Shown one piece after another: positions 60,419 to 64,000 of a DNA stretch of 64,000 nt. The DNA is from Pseudomonas sp. FP2196. GTDB taxonomy: Bacteria; Pseudomonadota; Gammaproteobacteria; Pseudomonadales; Pseudomonadaceae. Every line of letters starts with the position of its first letter. Position 1 is the first letter of the stretch. The position numbers and the translations under genes were made by a program. The notes under the pieces are model-generated. The model searched no databases, was not told the origin of the DNA, and saw only the letters and a program-made list of their open reading frames with translations. The stretch spans positions 988,501-1,052,500 of the forward strand of contig NZ_CP117445.1 in the NCBI RefSeq assembly GCF_030687715.1, given 5' to 3'.

Positions 60419-61330
60419 ATGAATGAGTCTGTGCGTTTCGAAGATAAAGTCGTAATCGTCACCGGAGCCGGTGGTGGCCTTGGACGCGCACACGCACTGC
60501 TGTTCGCCAAACAGGGCGCCAAAGTGCTGGTCAACGACCTCGGCGGCTCGACCCAGGGCGAAGGCGCCAACGCTTCCGCCGCAGACCGTGTGGTCGCAGA
60601 AATCCGCGAAGCCGGCGGCATCGCCGAAGCCAACCACGACTCGGTCACCGACGGCGACAAACTCGTACAGAACGCGCTCGACGCCTTCGGCCGCGTCGAC
60701 GTCGTGGTCAACAACGCCGGGATCCTGCGCGACAAGACCTTCCACAAAATGGACGACGCCGACTGGGATCTGGTCTACCGCGTCCACGTCGAAGGCGCCT
60801 ACAAAGTCACCCGCGCCGCATGGCCGCACCTTCGCGAGCAAAACTACGGCCGCGTGATCTTCACCGCCTCGACCTCGGGCATCTACGGCAACTTCGGCCA
60901 GTCCAACTACGGCATGGCCAAACTTGGCCTCTACGGTTTGACCCGTACGCTGGCCATCGAGGGGCGCAAGAACAATATCCTGGTCAACGCCATAGCGCCG
61001 ACTGGCGGCACCCGCATGACCGAAGGCTTGATCCCGCCGCAAGTGTTCGAGCAACTGAAACCGGAACTGATCAGCCCATTGGTGGTGTATCTGGCTAGCG
61101 AAAACTGCCAGGAAACCTCGGGCCTGTTCGAAGTCGGCGGCGGCTGGATGGGCAAAGTGCGCTGGGAGCGCAGCCTCGGCGCCGGGTTTGATCCGCGTGC
61201 CGGCTTCAGCCCGGAAGATGTCGCCGCGCACTGGCAGCAGATCTGTGATTTCGAGGGCGCGGCGCATCCGCAGGACAACATTGAAGCGCTGAAGGAAATG
61301 ATGGCGAATTTGCAGAAGTATTCTTTGTAA
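60419..61330 (+). CDS. Short-chain dehydrogenase/reductase, FabG/MFE-like
   Basis: SDR of 303 residues. Cofactor motif TGAGGGLGRAHALLFAKQGA (about 15-34), NNAGILRDK, and catalytic Ser, Tyr and Lys in STSGIYGNFGQSNYGMAKLG. The DKTFHKMDDADWDLVYRVHV block and the C-terminus are like the dehydrogenase part of peroxisomal multifunctional enzyme, so a 3-hydroxyacyl-CoA-type substrate is likely; this is inferred. Confidence 0.9.
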   Translation: MNESVRFEDKVVIVTGAGGGLGRAHALLFAKQGAKVLVNDLGGSTQGEGANASAADRVVAEIREAGGIAEANHDSVTDGDKLVQNALDAFGRVDVVVNNAGILRDKTFHKMDDADWDLVYRVHVEGAYKVTRAAWPHLREQNYGRVIFTASTSGIYGNFGQSNYGMAKLGLYGLTRTLAIEGRKNNILVNAIAPTGGTRMTEGLIPPQVFEQLKPELISPLVVYLASENCQETSGLFEVGGGWMGKVRWERSLGAGFDPRAGFSPEDVAAHWQQICDFEGAAHPQDNIEALKEMMANLQKYSL

Positions 61331-61373
61331 GTGGAGCGGCCACCGAGCGAAGTCTCGGTGGCCGCTTGGACAG

Positions 61374-61634
61374 TCAGGAATATCTGTTTTCGATCATGAA
61401 CTGGGGAGGTGACCAGTTGGGCCCTTTGATCGCCAGACCGCGATCTCCAATGGCCAATACACCGGCGGCGAAAAGCCGAGAATAAGCACTTTCAAGCGAG
61501 CCGTACTCTCTGAGGATTTCGCTGTTATAGCGTCTGATCATCATATCCAGATGTGGATTCGGTTTGACCAGTGCGAATACAGCAACGATGTCATCCAGAG
61601 GTTCATTTTTGACAATCTGCTCGACTTTGTTCAT
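61374..61634 (-). CDS. Probable bacteriocin immunity protein
   Basis: Protein of 86 residues from ATG 61634, which overlaps the bacteriocin stop (ATGA); a GTG at 61640 is an alternative. No family was recognised. Small size, acidic/basic balance and tight coupling after a pyocin-like toxin fit an immunity gene. Conserved-looking parts are EPLDDIVAVFALVKPNPHLD and IKGPNWSPPQFMIENR. It would bind the C-terminal toxin domain of the neighbouring bacteriocin; this is inferred from position. Confidence 0.6.
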   Translation of the reverse strand: MNKVEQIVKNEPLDDIVAVFALVKPNPHLDMMIRRYNSEILREYGSLESAYSRLFAAGVLAIGDRGLAIKGPNWSPPQFMIENRYS

Positions 61635-63334
61635 TTCCACATTTCCTTCAGCAACTGCTGATATTCACGTTCTTCTTGGTCGGCGGCTGCGGCCAGCGCT
61701 TCAGGTGTGTAAAGCAGAGATGCGTCATCCTTCAGTTTGAAATCTTCCAATGTTGCTGTGTGAACATTGTTCCACACCGGAGAATCCGGATCAGGCCGCT
61801 CGGTGTCGCCATATCCCAAGGCTTTGAATCTTTCGAACTCCCGCAGCTCATGAGTGTAGAAGCGTTTGTCTGTATCCGTCGCTTCGAGCTCTCCCCGAAT
61901 TATACTTTCCAGCCTGTCGAGCATCACTCTATTGGCGGCCGATTCAGGAAATTTGGAAATGTGAAGTCTCACAATACTTGCTCCTTCCAATGTTGCAGTT
62001 GTAGTCGCCCAGTCCAGTTCAAGAATTGAGCCGCCGGTTTCTTTTGGATTGAATGCGCGACCGCTGTGTTCGCCAGCTTGTTCTCCTCCCCCATATGGAC
62101 TGCTGAAGACCACCCACAACGGCGGAATGCCAGACTCACCCGGAAACACCGTGATAAACCCGCCAAACCCATACCGATCCAGTTCGGGAAACGCATCTAA
62201 TCGTCCCTCGCCCGGTACGATTTCGACGCCGTCGTAGATCGGCAGGTCCATATCGGCCGGCGGCAAATCCGTCGAAGGATCCAGCGGTTTGACCAATGGC
62301 GTCCACGTCAGCGTGGGGCCATTGGTGTTGCTGGCGGTGGAAATGTAAGCGTTTTTATTGGTGTCGAAATGGGCCGCTCTCACGAGCACACTGGCGGAAA
62401 CTGTCACGCCGTCCGTCGTAACAACAACGAGCTCGAACTTGTTACCTGTCGTTATCGAACCCAGCCTGAGGGGCAGATCGATTTCACCCCGGGTCGCCGC
62501 CAACTTATGCAGGTCTTCGTTCAGATCGGGTGCGAGGTCGGACAATGGAATGCTTGCAGAATAAAGATCGCCGTTGCCCAGCTTCGAGGGGACGAGCAGC
62601 GCCGCGAAGCCGACGATCACTGGTGCGGCAGCTGTGGATATGGCTGCCAATGCAAGGGAAACTGCCGTTCGAAGCGCGGCTCGAAGCGCCAGAGCGGTCG
62701 CCGGGTTATTGCCAAAACCGCCGAGTGGTCCGGTAAAGGTAGGGCCAAATGCAGCCGTTGCACCGGCGTAGGCAAAAGCCGGAGGTTGCCTGCGTGAGGC
62801 GTCTTCGACCGCTTGTTGCGCATGCGCCTTGGCGGTCTTGCGCGCTTTTTTGCGCTGGCGCTTTTGTGCTTTGCGCAGGGCTTTCTGCTGTTTTTCCTGA
62901 CGCGTTTTTTCGGCCAACTGCCGGCGTTCTTCGCTGCGGCGCTGGATATCCGCTTGCGCTTGCAGGCGTGCCTGCTCGGCGGCTAATTGCTGCGTAGCCG
63001 CTTCAGCAGCGATTTGTGCCTGTTCAACTGCCAGCCGTTGCGCTTCAGCTAGCGCCGCGAGTCGCAGCTGTTCACGGGCCTGAATTTCCAGCTGCTCTTT
63101 TTGCCGTCGTGCGGCCTCTGTCAGCGCGGCGAGTCGTGCCTGTTCATTGATGCGCGCCAGTTCGGCAGCAGCCCACTGTGCTTGCTGCCGAGCAGCGATT
63201 TGCGCTTGATCACTGGCCTGCACAGATGCCAACCAGTTGAGTACCTGCACATGTTGCTGATTGAGCATCTGAATCGATTGCGTCAAAAGCTTTGCGTCAT
63301 GAGCCGCTCTATACGACGCTGCCCAGGCGCGCAT
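61631..63334 (-). CDS. S-type pyocin-like bacteriocin, C-terminal part
   Basis: Open frame of 567 residues. Residues 1-180 are a long charged helical region rich in Ala, Gln and Arg (coiled coil). Residues about 185-260 are hydrophobic and Ala/Gly rich. Then comes the Pyocin_S translocation domain (about 255-430, with LPLRLGSITTGNKFELVVVT). The C-terminal 130 residues (RFYTHELREFERFKALGYGD; VWNNVHTATLEDFKL) are the likely toxin domain and match no nuclease motif known to me. The true N-terminus lies in the frame upstream, separated by a G9 tract; full length would be about 720 residues. Confidence 0.78.
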   Translation of the reverse strand: MRAWAASYRAAHDAKLLTQSIQMLNQQHVQVLNWLASVQASDQAQIAARQQAQWAAAELARINEQARLAALTEAARRQKEQLEIQAREQLRLAALAEAQRLAVEQAQIAAEAATQQLAAEQARLQAQADIQRRSEERRQLAEKTRQEKQQKALRKAQKRQRKKARKTAKAHAQQAVEDASRRQPPAFAYAGATAAFGPTFTGPLGGFGNNPATALALRAALRTAVSLALAAISTAAAPVIVGFAALLVPSKLGNGDLYSASIPLSDLAPDLNEDLHKLAATRGEIDLPLRLGSITTGNKFELVVVTTDGVTVSASVLVRAAHFDTNKNAYISTASNTNGPTLTWTPLVKPLDPSTDLPPADMDLPIYDGVEIVPGEGRLDAFPELDRYGFGGFITVFPGESGIPPLWVVFSSPYGGGEQAGEHSGRAFNPKETGGSILELDWATTTATLEGASIVRLHISKFPESAANRVMLDRLESIIRGELEATDTDKRFYTHELREFERFKALGYGDTERPDPDSPVWNNVHTATLEDFKLKDDASLLYTPEALAAAADQEEREYQQLLKEMWK

Positions 63335-63813
63335 CGCCGCCCCCCCCCGGGCATGACCGGAGCTTCTATGGTTGAAGCTTTTCGATAGAAGTCGAGCAGG
63401 CTCCGGTTCAGTGGGGTGCCCCCATAGAACAGATTCGCCAGGGCTGTTTTTTGATGAAGCTCAGATGATTTGCGCAGTAGCAGCGTGTTGCGAACGCCGA
63501 GTTCTCGAACGATCGCGTCCGCTGGAGGCAGCGGATGAGTAGAACCCTCCAGGCGCGTGGCAGCGAGTTCGTGCTCGATTGTTTGTGCCAGTTGGTTGGT
63601 GCGCGATTGATACTCCTGCTCAAAGGCTTTTTTGGTGGCATTAATCGTATGTGAATTGGCGATAATTATATTTTGCGGTCCAAAGTCATGCGGGCCAAAC
63701 ATGCCACTGTTTGGAATTGATGTTCCGGTTCCAGTCGCTACTGGAATATGTATGGGGGCTATCGCTGTAGTGTGGACAGCCTCAGTCAACTCCCACGTTG
63801 GGGGCTTTTGCAT
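63283..63813 (-). CDS. S-type pyocin-like bacteriocin, N-terminal part (out of frame)
   Basis: Frame of 176 codons from ATG 63813, which has AGGA 7 bases upstream. Residues 1-154 belong to the bacteriocin: a Gly/Pro/Thr/His-rich start (AIAPIHIPVATGTGTSIPNS), then helical AFEQEYQSRTNQLAQTIEHE. After the G9 tract (63340-63348) the frame reads 18 odd residues and stops. A -1 shift (one more G, or two fewer) joins it directly to the C-terminal frame as ...APVMPGG then AAMRAWAAS. As written, this cell would make only a short N-terminal peptide unless slippage occurs. Confidence 0.72.
   Translation of the reverse strand: MQKPPTWELTEAVHTTAIAPIHIPVATGTGTSIPNSGMFGPHDFGPQNIIIANSHTINATKKAFEQEYQSRTNQLAQTIEHELAATRLEGSTHPLPPADAIVRELGVRNTLLLRKSSELHQKTALANLFYGGTPLNRSLLDFYRKASTIEAPVMPGGGRRCAPGQRRIERLMTQSF
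63340..63348. repeat. Run of nine C (G9 on the coding strand) inside the bacteriocin gene
   Basis: Homopolymer at the exact point where the bacteriocin frame breaks. Such tracts slip in replication, in transcription and in sequencing. With ten or seven residues the frame would be restored. Confidence 0.9.
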
Positions 63814-63905
63814 ATTCATATCCTTTTGAATGTGCGTGTAACTAATCAAAATTGTTTTACTTCAATTGCTTCCTGTTATTTAAAGTTACAACAAAAGGGT
63901 CGGGA

Positions 63906-63995
63906 ATGAATCCGAGAACTACGTGGGGATTTACTTGGAAGAATGCGAGATGGTTCTGGGCAATGAGAGATGACGCGGAATATTCTTCGAAGTAA
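63906..63995 (+). CDS. Possible 29-residue Trp-rich peptide
   Basis: A short frame with AAAAGGG about 6 bases upstream of the ATG, coding MNPRTTWGFTWKNARWFWAM and nine more residues. Four Trp, strongly basic in the middle. It sits divergent to the bacteriocin in its upstream region. It has no recognised family and may be chance, a leader, or part of a control region. Confidence 0.25.
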   Translation: MNPRTTWGFTWKNARWFWAMRDDAEYSSK

Positions 63996-64000
63996 AAAGA

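Overview
The window is a piece of a Pseudomonas chromosome, most like the P. fluorescens group. The protein sequences, the high-GC codon use and the gene order all point there: gatC / mreBCD-maf-rng-yhdP; tldD-yjgA-pmbA; fagA-fumC-orfX-sodA; the Lpt/RpoN/PTS-Ntr block; mlaFEDCB-ibaG-murA-hisG-hisD-hisC; algW-NIF3-cysD-cysNC. No rRNA, tRNA, insertion sequence, prophage or CRISPR array was seen. Several REP-type inverted repeats typical of this group lie between genes.

Layout. 1-9287: start of gatC (minus), then cell-shape genes mreB, mreC and mreD, maf, RNase G and the AsmA-like yhdP. 9346-13683: a nitrilase-family gene, tldD, yjgA/darP (minus) and pmbA. 13777-17604: a Fur-box-preceded iron-sparing operon (fagA, fumC, orfX, Mn-type sodA), then a ZIP metal transporter. 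17608-24632 (minus strand): kdsD-kdsC-lptC-lptA-lptB-rpoN-hpf-ptsN-rapZ-npr, joining LPS synthesis and export to sigma-54 and the nitrogen PTS. 24908-27936: the Mla phospholipid transport operon. 28052-32848: ibaG, murA, hisG, hisD, hisC, with RNA hairpins before hisG and hisD. 32967-35804: an accessory TonB receptor plus DUF4198 pair with a 44-bp palindrome over the receptor start. 35892-40976: algW, NIF3 and the sulfate activation genes cysD and cysNC. 41100-50248: an acyltransferase, pta (with no ackA beside it), DUF3565, slyD, a glutathione peroxidase, an Old Yellow Enzyme, a GT4 glycosyltransferase, cysZ and trxB. 50435-52795: a HopJ-family gene, DUF1244, and folX, folE and folM for tetrahydromonapterin.

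The most interesting parts lie in the last 12 kb. At 53612-55729 a short LOV blue-light receptor is followed by a degenerate PilZ-like gene and faces a MerR/LitR-type regulator. In that regulator the position of the B12 axial histidine appears to be Arg, which would make it a class II LitR. With folE/folX/folM on one side and a flavodoxin on the other, this looks like a light-response locus. The right end (61374-63813, minus) holds an S-type pyocin-like bacteriocin and a likely immunity gene. The bacteriocin reading frame is broken at a run of nine G residues, so it may be phase-variable, frameshifted by the ribosome, or decayed.

Other points for a second look: mreC has no canonical start codon and appears to start at AUU behind a strong ribosome binding site; a terminator hairpin sits 23 bases before hisD; and three hairpins with alternative pairing precede hisG.
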